Shown here: positions 14,291-21,758 of the stretch, piece after piece
Layout: each line of letters starts with the position of its first letter
Numbering within the stretch: the first letter of the stretch is position 1
Assembly (NCBI GenBank): GCA_015068975.1
Contig: SVJM01000012.1
Span: forward strand, 1-56,066
Direction of reading: 5' to 3'
DNA length: 56,066 bases
DNA from: Oscillospiraceae bacterium
Lineage (GTDB): Bacteria; Bacillota; Clostridia; UMGS1810
The notes under the pieces: model-generated
What the model saw: only the letters and a program-made list of their open reading frames with translations
Told to the model about the DNA's origin: nothing
Databases searched by the model: none
Position numbers and translations under genes: made by a program

Positions 14291-16516
14291 TTAATTTGCT
14301 TTTTCGTATGTCACGCCGTCTTTTGTCTTGTAGATGTAAAGTTCAGAATCATTATGTACCTTTTCAAGGTCAAGTATCACATATTTTCTTCTATCGATTT
14401 CTGTGTATTCGCCTGAATGATATGCCTTTACCATTTTGCCGTCTTTATATTCGGCTGCAACCATCATTGGATTTTCTTTGCCTTCTGCCCATTCTTCTGC
14501 AAGGTAGATGCTGTTTTCATTTCTCTTGACTTCTGCATTTATGCGGTTGTCAGAAGTAAGGGTGATTTCTACCTTGTTGTCATATCCTTTGTAGAGAGGT
14601 ACAGATACAACCTTTGTTACACCGTTGTGTGTAACTGTTATATCATAATCGCCGTAATATGCTCTTAAGTTGAATTTACCGGCAGCATTTGTCTTGCCTT
14701 TTTCATTTGTCCACCATTTGTTGTACACAAGGTCTTCAAATACGACACCTGAAGGCTTTAAGGACATATCCTTATTACAAATAATCCTGTGGTCGTTAGG
14801 AGATGACTTAACATTTCTGTATCCCCAGAGCTGGATGTTGTTTACCATTGGGTGAGAGAAATATACTATAAGAGCATCTCTTGTGAGATTTGCCTGATAA
14901 TTAAGGTCGGTTGTAATACCTTTTGTGTCAAATTCTGTTATTTTGATTTCTTTTCCGAAGGTTGAAATATCATCAAGAAGATACAGAAGTCCTTCCGGTG
15001 TTGTGTTGTAGTTTACGTGGCCCTGGAATGACACCTGGTCGAAATCAAGATTTTGTACTGCCCATTCAAGGAACGGTTTTGTGTTTTCTGTGTAGGATGC
15101 ATCGTTGGTATATCCTTCACAGATATTGAGTGTAGCATTCGGGAAAAGTTCTCTTGCCCATTTGTACCAGTCAATCACCACTTCTTTTCCGTGGTATCTC
15201 TTGAATGTATTTGTGATACCTTTTCCGTTGTCGTATCTGTTTCCGTCTTCGTTGGAAACATCCCAGTATGTAACTTCAGGGAATCTCTTTGCAAGATATT
15301 CCATATGTTCTCTGATTGTCTTTTGGGATAATTCCTTATCCTGATATACATTTTTGTATCCGGTCATCCAACGGTCATTCATACCGCCGTCGTATACAAG
15401 GGCGTGACCGTGAAAAGCCTTTGTAAGTCCGTTTCGTTTGGCAAAATCTATATATCCGTCAAGATAGTTATAGTAGAGATTTTCATCATCATTTTCTGCC
15501 CATTTGTGGAAAAAGCCTTCTGTTCCAAGTGCGTTGAAATACTTTACCACACCCTCGCGGTATGTCTTGTCAGAAGCAAGTTCTTCTGTTACGGCAACAC
15601 CGAAGGTAAATTCATGTTCGTACATATCCACGCTGATGTCTGCATCAGAAATCGGTGCTCCGTTTTCATCTACAAGAGAGATTTCAACATCGCCTTTTCT
15701 TATCTTTTCGATTCTTTCGAGAGCGTCTTTACGCCACTGTGCATTCTCTTCACAACCTTTGTAACGGGTGTTGTTAAGTGGCATATCCTTGTACTGATAT
15801 TTGCTTCCGTAGTTTATGATTTCAAGTCCGCCTACTTCAATTTCACCCACAAAGAAGATAGGGTTCAAACTGAATACATATCCTGCTGCACCGTAAGCGT
15901 GACTCAATGTGATTGGGATATATCCTACAGTCCATTCTTTGCCGCACTCAATTCTCTGATACTGTGTACCGTCGTGTGGTTTAGACCAGGATTTTTCTGA
16001 GAAATATGCATATATTGCACTCATCTTTGTATCTCTGTCACCACCGGAGATCATTCTTACATAGATTTTTGCAAGTACCTGGTCTCCGTCTTTATAGCTT
16101 TGGAATTTTTCAAAATCGTCAAGGTATATTCTGTAGTTGAAGCCTGACCACTTTCCAGGGAGGCTTGTTGTAGTGAAATGGAGTGCCTTGTCAAAGTGCA
16201 TCCCTTCTACATCAACCACTTCTACTGTTCCGTGTGTATTTCCGCCTTCTACTGTTGCCTTTTCATAAAAAAGGTCATCTCCGCCGATTACCACTTCTCC
16301 GCCCGAAAGAGTGTCGAATACCTTTTTGCCGTCTTCCATCATAGGGAAGTAGTGCAAATCGGATAGATCTTTGCTCTTTTCAAACTGTGTGGGTACAGGT
16401 CTGTGATCTGTAGGACGTTCAAGCACATCTGCAACAACAACTGAAGATGCACCCACAGTTACTGCATTAATCATCATAACTGCACACAAAACTAAAGTCA
16501 AAACTTTTTTCATCAT
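14291..16516 (-). CDS. Secreted endo-1,4-beta-xylanase, GH10
   Basis: A second extracellular xylanase, 741 residues. It has a signal peptide (~1-23), a beta-sandwich-like module (~90-240) ending in LEIINYGSKYQ, a linker beta domain (EEISLVDENG-like stretch and MYEHEFTFGV), then the GH10 barrel. Glu423 in WDVSNE is the predicted acid/base and Glu528 in KITEFD the nucleophile. After the barrel, a ~60-residue beta domain (KWWTNEKG onward, GDYDITVTHNG) matches the C-terminus of the other xylanase, and ~70 extra residues follow. Unlike its relatives here it lacks the stalk domain. AAAGGAG stands 10 nt before the ATG. It is the first gene of a three-gene minus-strand operon. A substrate other than plain xylan is possible. 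Confidence 0.9.
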   Translation of the reverse strand: MMKKVLTLVLCAVMMINAVTVGASSVVVADVLERPTDHRPVPTQFEKSKDLSDLHYFPMMEDGKKVFDTLSGGEVVIGGDDLFYEKATVEGGNTHGTVEVVDVEGMHFDKALHFTTTSLPGKWSGFNYRIYLDDFEKFQSYKDGDQVLAKIYVRMISGGDRDTKMSAIYAYFSEKSWSKPHDGTQYQRIECGKEWTVGYIPITLSHAYGAAGYVFSLNPIFFVGEIEVGGLEIINYGSKYQYKDMPLNNTRYKGCEENAQWRKDALERIEKIRKGDVEISLVDENGAPISDADISVDMYEHEFTFGVAVTEELASDKTYREGVVKYFNALGTEGFFHKWAENDDENLYYNYLDGYIDFAKRNGLTKAFHGHALVYDGGMNDRWMTGYKNVYQDKELSQKTIREHMEYLAKRFPEVTYWDVSNEDGNRYDNGKGITNTFKRYHGKEVVIDWYKWARELFPNATLNICEGYTNDASYTENTKPFLEWAVQNLDFDQVSFQGHVNYNTTPEGLLYLLDDISTFGKEIKITEFDTKGITTDLNYQANLTRDALIVYFSHPMVNNIQLWGYRNVKSSPNDHRIICNKDMSLKPSGVVFEDLVYNKWWTNEKGKTNAAGKFNLRAYYGDYDITVTHNGVTKVVSVPLYKGYDNKVEITLTSDNRINAEVKRNENSIYLAEEWAEGKENPMMVAAEYKDGKMVKAYHSGEYTEIDRRKYVILDLEKVHNDSELYIYKTKDGVTYEKAN

Positions 16517-16557
16517 CTTGGTTTATCTCCTTTACAAATAAAGTATGCTATGATATT

Positions 16558-16586
16558 ATAATACAGTAACTAAAAACACATATCAA
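16558..16586 (-). promoter_or_regulatory. Predicted promoter of the minus-strand xylanase operon
   Basis: On the minus strand TTGATA (16586-16581), a 17-bp spacer and TATTAT (16563-16558) stand ~42 bp before the xylanase start. An overlapping TATAAT lies at 16560-16555. Confidence 0.5.
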
Positions 16587-16639
16587 TGGCTAAACGGCTC
16601 ACAATTATGTAAAAATAGCTCAAGAATGGAGGTTTTTGT

Positions 16640-17488
16640 ATGGCATGGATACCATATCCCGTAAATACTGTTATAAAAATAGTAGAAATGTTCTCTTTTT
16701 TTCAGGTGAATTATGAAAAAACCTTCTCTTTTGAAGGGGAGATGCATCCCTTCTGGGAGTGTCTGTATGTTTTAAAAGGATCTATATCCGTATCTGCAGA
16801 TGACAGACTTTATGACTTGAATGAAGGAGATATCATTTTTCATAAGCCACTGGAGATGCACAAGTTTGATGTTACATCCGATGGAGTCACATCTCTTATT
16901 GTGTTTACATTCAATGCAGAAGGTGAGCTTGTAAATCATTTCTTTGACAAAGTATACAATCTTTCAAAAGAACAGAAAAGAATTATATATGAACTGATAG
17001 ATTATGCAAAAAGCAAAATCGAAGATCACGATTATACAAAACTGTTCGCATATCTGTTTCTTGATCAGTTCAAAAATAACCGCTTTTATTCACAGGTTGT
17101 TGCTTCTTATATAGAAAGGCTGATGATTTCTCTTGCGGACGACGGACTGGAAACCTCTGTATCAGACTCACACGATAGTATTCTCTTTGGAAAAGCAGTA
17201 GCCTATATGAATGAAAAAATATTGGAAAACCCATCCATATATGAGATTGCAAGGCACGTAGGCACAAGCAGTGCAAGTCTTAAAAGAATTTTTTCAAAAC
17301 ACACAAGTCTTGGAGTGCACAAGTTTTTTCTGATACTAAAGCTTAAGTCTGCAGCCGAAATGCTCTCATACGGTGCCACTGTAACCGAAGTAGCAGACAA
17401 ATTCAATTTCAGCTCCCAGGGTTATTTTTCAAAAGTATTTAAAAAAGAACTGGGTGTAAATCCCTCGGCTTATTCCAAAGAAAGATAA
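16640..17488 (+). CDS. AraC-family transcriptional regulator
   Basis: A 282-residue regulator. The N-terminal ~100 residues look like a cupin sensor (FEGEMHPFWECLYVLKGS, then EGDIIFHKPLEMHKF). The C-terminal ~95 residues have the AraC double helix-turn-helix (YEIARHVGTSSASLKRIFSK, and VTEVADKFNFSSQGYFSKVF, ending GVNPSAYSKE). ATGGAGG gives a good ribosome binding site. It is divergent from the second xylanase operon, with 123 bp between the starts, and is therefore its likely activator. No second gene follows in the same unit. Confidence 0.9.
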   Translation: MAWIPYPVNTVIKIVEMFSFFQVNYEKTFSFEGEMHPFWECLYVLKGSISVSADDRLYDLNEGDIIFHKPLEMHKFDVTSDGVTSLIVFTFNAEGELVNHFFDKVYNLSKEQKRIIYELIDYAKSKIEDHDYTKLFAYLFLDQFKNNRFYSQVVASYIERLMISLADDGLETSVSDSHDSILFGKAVAYMNEKILENPSIYEIARHVGTSSASLKRIFSKHTSLGVHKFFLILKLKSAAEMLSYGATVTEVADKFNFSSQGYFSKVFKKELGVNPSAYSKER

Positions 17489-17538
17489 AGTCGGTAGAAA
17501 AAATCATCAAAAGCCCGTTAAGTCAGTGTTTCTTATCG

Positions 17539-17567
17539 TTGACAGTAGAGGGTGCAAGTGATATAAT
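17539..17567 (+). promoter_or_regulatory. Consensus sigma-A promoter
   Basis: TTGACA (17539-17544), 17-bp spacer, TATAAT (17562-17567): an exact consensus match 32 bp before the LprI-like gene. Confidence 0.85.
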
Positions 17568-17598
17568 GGCATAGAAAGATACAAAAGGGGGAGAAAAA

Positions 17599-18273
17599 GT
17601 GAATAACGACAATTACAATAATTATAATAATCAGAATCAACAAAATGGCAATTACAACAATTACCAGACACAGAAGCCTGATAATCAGAACCAGACCCTT
17701 CTGATAATTATACTTGCGGTACTGGTAGTATTACTTGTAGTGATGGTAAGTGTAGTGTGTATATATGCAATCAGGAAGCCTGTTGTAAAGACTGAGCAAA
17801 AGGTTGTAGAGGTTCCGGTAGAGGTGCCTGTACAGACACAACCTCAGCAAACACAAAAAACAGAGCCGGTACCACCACAGCCACCGGTAGTTCAGCAGGA
17901 CACCGCATATAACCAGAGAATGGCAATAAAGAATAATTATCTGTCCAGAGCAGAAAGCATAGAACAGTATTCAAGAAATTATCTTGATACTGCCACAAGT
18001 CAGTCATCAATAAATATTGAGTCAGGCAATGTATTTACCAAGTGGGATGTTCTTCTCAATGATGTATATAAGTATCTTAAGACTATAATGACAAAGAGTG
18101 ATTTCAAAAAGCTTGAACAGGAAGAGCTTAACTGGATCAGACAAAAGGAAGCGGCTATTGAAGCTGCGGCAAAAGACTGGCAGGGAGGCTCAGGAGAGCC
18201 TATGGCTAGAAATATGACAGGTATAGATTATACCAAGGACAGATGTTATTATCTTATATCTTTGATTAATTAA
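17599..18273 (+). CDS. Membrane-anchored protein with LprI-like (DUF1311) domain
   Basis: A 224-residue protein starting at GTG after GGGGGAG. Residues 1-33 are almost entirely Asn, Gln and Tyr. Residues ~34-57 are one strongly hydrophobic membrane segment (LLIIILAVLVVLLVVMVSVV). A Val/Pro/Gln linker follows (~63-100). The C-terminal ~110 residues resemble the lysozyme-inhibitor LprI N-terminal domain family, seen from LEQEELNWIRQKEAAIEAAA and the following Trp/Gly/Cys pattern. The domain would face outward and the Asn-rich tail would be cytoplasmic. Its role is unknown in Firmicutes. It is monocistronic, with a consensus promoter and a strong terminator. Confidence 0.7.
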   Translation: MNNDNYNNYNNQNQQNGNYNNYQTQKPDNQNQTLLIIILAVLVVLLVVMVSVVCIYAIRKPVVKTEQKVVEVPVEVPVQTQPQQTQKTEPVPPQPPVVQQDTAYNQRMAIKNNYLSRAESIEQYSRNYLDTATSQSSINIESGNVFTKWDVLLNDVYKYLKTIMTKSDFKKLEQEELNWIRQKEAAIEAAAKDWQGGSGEPMARNMTGIDYTKDRCYYLISLIN

Positions 18274-18283
18274 TGATGGTTAC

Positions 18284-18323
18284 AAAAAAAGATGTTTCAC
18301 CGAAAAGTGAAACATCTTTTTTT
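18284..18323 (+). terminator. Intrinsic terminator
   Basis: AAAAAAAGATGTTTCAC (18284-18300) pairs perfectly with 18307-18323 and ends in T7. It closes the LprI-like gene and may also serve the opposing DUF4363 gene. Confidence 0.85.
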
Positions 18324-18360
18324 GTTGTCTGAATATGTTTTTTAAATGGAATGTCTTTTA

Positions 18361-18741
18361 TTAAAAGATATTTTCTGCTCTTAAGGTTTCATTCATAGGG
18401 ATGCTTAAAAGGGTAGACAGTACAATTTCTATTTCTTCCAGTGCATCGGGGTAGTTTTTGTCTTTTATTCTTTTATCTATTACTATCAGGCTCTGGGATA
18501 TATTGTCAAGGTTTGAATGGTTTGAAAACATAAGCATATATTTTATGTGCTTTTTCCAGCTTATAATAGTATCCTCATATGAAGAAATTATATTTTTTTC
18601 GTCATTTCTTTCTATACTGGCTTTTAAGGCTTCCATATTTTCTATCAGGATTTGTGATTTGTTTTTTAATACAATATAGTTTATCACAAATCCCGATACA
18701 AGAAGTGCAAGTATCACCAGTGAACATACAAAGGCTTTTAT
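18361..18741 (-). CDS. DUF4363-family membrane-anchored protein
   Basis: A ~126-residue protein with one N-terminal membrane segment (AFVCSLVILALLVSGFVINY) and a helical remainder containing SWKKHIKYMLMFSNHSNLD and a final ALEEIEIVLSTLLSIPMNE stretch, matching DUF4363. It follows a DUF421 gene, a pairing common in Clostridia, and probably works with it in the membrane; the function is unknown. The start is unclear. The full anti-16S match AGGAGGTGATC includes the only nearby GTG (18750), which is therefore too close to be used. The codon at the right distance (8 nt) is ATA at 18741, giving MKAFVCSL. I use ATA; if wrong, the product is three residues longer from GTG. Confidence 0.75.
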   Translation of the reverse strand: MKAFVCSLVILALLVSGFVINYIVLKNKSQILIENMEALKASIERNDEKNIISSYEDTIISWKKHIKYMLMFSNHSNLDNISQSLIVIDKRIKDKNYPDALEEIEIVLSTLLSIPMNETLRAENIF

Positions 18742-18753
18742 TGAGATCACCTC

Positions 18754-19431
18754 CTACATCTTACTTTTTATCTGAAGAGTATATTTATCGTCATCGTCTA
18801 TGGAAAATATAAATACATCTTCGATTTTTTCAATATTGTATTCCTTTATTGTATCCATGACCCATTTTTCGTCAAAGCCGGATTCTTTAAGGTGTTCCTT
18901 CCGGAGTTTCCCGTCAGATATTATCACAAGAGGTATTCTTTCTTGTTTTACAGTGAGGTTTAAGTCCTCTGCTGTTACAGGCTTTTTTGAGGATTTTTCT
19001 ACTACGGTAAGCTCTCCGTTAGTTTCAAGTATTGCCATATATACATCTGATATGGAAAAAATCCCCTTAAGTCTCAGCTGTTCCAGTAGATCTTCTATGG
19101 AAAATCTTAATTTTTTTAGTTCAAGCTGGGATATGACCCCGTTTTTGATTACAACTGTTGGTTTGCCTGAGAGGAAGTTTCTGAAGCCTTCACTTTTTAA
19201 GTTTGCAAATGAGGTGACTACCTCAAATACAAGAAGGGTTAGAATAGGTATCACCCCTGCAAGTAATGGAATATTTATATCTGATACGGGAGTGGTGGCA
19301 AGGTCTGATATCATAATCGCTACTACAAGCTCTGATGGCTGCAGCTCACCTATCTGTCGTTTTCCCATTACTCTTAAGGCAAAGACTACCAGTATATACA
19401 GGATGATTGTTCGTACAAAGGATATAGCCAA
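18754..19431 (-). CDS. DUF421 (YetF-like) membrane protein
   Basis: A 225-residue protein with three N-terminal membrane helices (residues ~5-85) and a cytoplasmic domain of the DUF421/YetF type. Typical marks are VFALRVMGKRQIGELQPSEL near the start, then PTVVIKNG and LRLKGIFSISDVYMAILETN. It begins with TTG, preceded by GAGGTG, which is itself the last codons of the upstream D-lactate dehydrogenase gene. The DUF4363 gene follows at once. YetF-type proteins are abundant in spore formers but lack a settled function. Confidence 0.85.
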   Translation of the reverse strand: MAISFVRTIILYILVVFALRVMGKRQIGELQPSELVVAIMISDLATTPVSDINIPLLAGVIPILTLLVFEVVTSFANLKSEGFRNFLSGKPTVVIKNGVISQLELKKLRFSIEDLLEQLRLKGIFSISDVYMAILETNGELTVVEKSSKKPVTAEDLNLTVKQERIPLVIISDGKLRKEHLKESGFDEKWVMDTIKEYNIEKIEDVFIFSIDDDDKYTLQIKSKM

Positions 19432-19434
19432 GGG

Positions 19435-20415
19435 TTATTTCACCTCATTTATTAATTCTTTTCCGTCAAAAAAGTCCTTGAGATTTGAAAGTGTGGTTAA
19501 GGCGATGCTTTCCAATGCTTCGTGAGTGAGAAATGCCTGATGTGATGTGATGATCACATTGGGCATGGAAATAAGTCCTGAAAGCACCTGGTCATTGATT
19601 ATTTTGTATGAATAATCTTCATAAAAGAAGTCTGTTTCTTCTTCATATACATCAAGTCCTGCTCCTCCTACCTTCCGTTCTCTTAAAGCATTTAAAAGGT
19701 CCTCTCCGTCTATCAGCGCACCACGGGAGGTATTTAGTATTATTACACCGTCCTTCATTTTAGGAAGGTTTCTTTTGTCTATTAAGTGGAAGTTTTCTTT
19801 GGTAAGAGGGCAATGAAGACTTATTATGTCACATTCTTTGCATATGGTATCAAAGTCTGCATATGTTACATCAAGGCTTTTGTCAGGATAAGGATCATAG
19901 GCAATAATGTTCATACCAAATCCTTTACAGATATTTATAAACACCTTTCCTATCTGTCCCGTACCCACAATGCCGATAGTCTTTCCCTTAAGGTCAAAGC
20001 CTATAAGGCGGTAGAGAGAAAAGTTATAATCACGGGTTCTGTTGTATGAACGGTGGATTTTTCTAACCAGTGTAAGGAGAAGCGCCATAGTATGCTCTGC
20101 TATTGCGTAAGGAGAGTATCTTGGTACACGGACTATCCTTACATTATCCTTTGCAGCTTTTAAATCCACGTTATTAAATCCGGCACAGCGAAGGGCGACA
20201 ATATTAATATTGAGATTTTTCAGGGCATGGATGGTGTCTTCGTCGATATCGTCATTTACAAATGCACATACACCATCGCATCCCTTGGCAAGATAGGCAG
20301 TATCACTGTTTAGCTTGTATTCGATATATTTGATATCCATTGAGTAAAACTCTTTGTGCTTTTCAAAATATATTTTGTCATAAGGCTTTGCATCAAAAAA
20401 AGCAATTTTTTTCAT
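19435..20415 (-). CDS. D-2-hydroxyacid dehydrogenase, probable D-lactate dehydrogenase
   Basis: A 326-residue cytoplasmic NAD-dependent dehydrogenase. The Rossmann motif GIVGTGQIG is central, flanked by the substrate-binding LRCAGFNNVDLKAA, the catalytic Arg in LNTSRGALID, and the catalytic His in SHQAFLTHEA. This spacing and wording fits fermentative D-lactate dehydrogenase (LdhA), which reduces pyruvate to D-lactate to regenerate NAD. Start ATG at 20415 follows GGAAAGG. Three bases separate its stop from the DUF421 start, so the three genes form one minus-strand unit. A related 2-hydroxyacid dehydrogenase specificity cannot be excluded. Confidence 0.88.
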   Translation of the reverse strand: MKKIAFFDAKPYDKIYFEKHKEFYSMDIKYIEYKLNSDTAYLAKGCDGVCAFVNDDIDEDTIHALKNLNINIVALRCAGFNNVDLKAAKDNVRIVRVPRYSPYAIAEHTMALLLTLVRKIHRSYNRTRDYNFSLYRLIGFDLKGKTIGIVGTGQIGKVFINICKGFGMNIIAYDPYPDKSLDVTYADFDTICKECDIISLHCPLTKENFHLIDKRNLPKMKDGVIILNTSRGALIDGEDLLNALRERKVGGAGLDVYEEETDFFYEDYSYKIINDQVLSGLISMPNVIITSHQAFLTHEALESIALTTLSNLKDFFDGKELINEVK

Positions 20416-20587
20416 ATTTTTATTTCCTTTCCGAAATTTCCTTCTGAAATAGTATTGTCAAATAAATTTAATTTAATTCGGTTTGACTAATAGTGATCTA
20501 AATGGTAAAATAAATTTGTAAAAACAGTTAATTCTATTGATTTGAAATTTTGTATATTTTATTTTAAATATGAAAGGGAGTGTTTAT

Positions 20588-21742
20588 ATGAAAAAGGTAT
20601 TTTATGTATTTGTTATTGTGATGATTGTTACATTATTTTCATTGCCTTCTCTTGCTGAGTCGGGTGTAGCAGGTCATATCTATTCTACAGACATTCTTAC
20701 ATTTGTAAACGGAAGACCCATAGACGGATATAATATAGACGGAAAGACTGTAATCATCGCTGAGGATCTTGAGGGATATGGATTTGGTGTTGAATACAAC
20801 GATGAAACACGTACTCTTAAGGTGCAGTCATATTTTAATGATGGTTACAAAAATATCGCACCGATCAAACGTGGCCGGTGTGGTACAATTCTCGGCGATA
20901 TATACAGGACAGATATTAAGGTATATTATAACGGTATCATTGTGACAGGATACAATATCGGCGGAAGGACAGCTATATGCCTTGAAGACCTTGGGGATCT
21001 TACTGACAGCCCCAATGGAGAGTTCGGGTATTCACAGTATCTGGGAAGAGCCATATGGGATGGGGAAGAGAGAACTATAAGTTATGAATCGTATGTCAGA
21101 AATGAAGAAGACATCCTGGGACTTTCAAGAGTGTATCACAGATTCAAGGACAATGTGATATACACATTTTCTGATGATTATTATATAAAAAGTGAGTTTT
21201 TGGCAGAGCAAAGCGGAGAATACACAGGCAAATATACCTATTCCCCTGGTACAGGAGCATCAAGATATCTTCTGAAGCCTTTGTATTTTGATAATCATGG
21301 CACCTTGGAAAGAGTGGGACTATGTGTCCAGAATCCCAACAGCACCTATGATGATGCCATTATGTATATAGAGAATCCTGCATGGGTAAAAGATATGGCA
21401 AAAACCTTCAAAGCACAAAACAAGACCCATGACGAAGCTGTATCTTATTTTGAAGGGATATGTAAGGATATAGAAAAAATTGCAAACGACAAATACACAG
21501 TTATCAAGGGGATTCACCCTGCAGAAGGGCTTATATTTGTATATATAAGAAAATCCGGCGGATATGTGGTAGATACCTTTGCAGCAGCTTATGCTGACAG
21601 AACAGTTGAGTTTTCATTTGAAGGTAACATAGAGAAATACGGACCAAATGCCATAACTCATACTATTTCACCATTTGCAGGTCCTCATGGTGCTACTACA
21701 ATGTCTTATACCACAAAGCTTGATGATTACGATTATGAATAA
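20588..21742 (+). CDS. Secreted protein of unknown function with two YxTDI-NG repeats
   Basis: A 384-residue exported protein; function not recognised. The signal peptide spans ~1-23 (MKKVFYVFVIVMIVTLFSLP, then SLA). Two repeats follow: GHIYSTDILTFVNGRPIDGY with NIDGKTVIIAEDLE (~28-85), and LGDIYRTDIKVYYNGIIVTG with YNIGGRTAICLEDLGD (~100-150). These resemble the copper-amine-oxidase-N-terminal-like (stalk) type of extracellular domain. The remaining ~230 residues are mixed alpha/beta with no motif I know. ATG 20588 is chosen because AAAGGGAG is 7 nt upstream; the ATG at 20570 precedes that site. It is divergent from the dehydrogenase gene and lies just before recD2. Confidence 0.7.
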   Translation: MKKVFYVFVIVMIVTLFSLPSLAESGVAGHIYSTDILTFVNGRPIDGYNIDGKTVIIAEDLEGYGFGVEYNDETRTLKVQSYFNDGYKNIAPIKRGRCGTILGDIYRTDIKVYYNGIIVTGYNIGGRTAICLEDLGDLTDSPNGEFGYSQYLGRAIWDGEERTISYESYVRNEEDILGLSRVYHRFKDNVIYTFSDDYYIKSEFLAEQSGEYTGKYTYSPGTGASRYLLKPLYFDNHGTLERVGLCVQNPNSTYDDAIMYIENPAWVKDMAKTFKAQNKTHDEAVSYFEGICKDIEKIANDKYTVIKGIHPAEGLIFVYIRKSGGYVVDTFAAAYADRTVEFSFEGNIEKYGPNAITHTISPFAGPHGATTMSYTTKLDDYDYE

Positions 21743-21758
21743 ATAAATGGAGCAAAAA

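Noticed and set aside
15404-16000. 198-codon plus-strand ORF inside the second xylanase gene
   Set aside because: Shadow of the real minus-strand gene; Phe/Val/Cys-rich with no motif.
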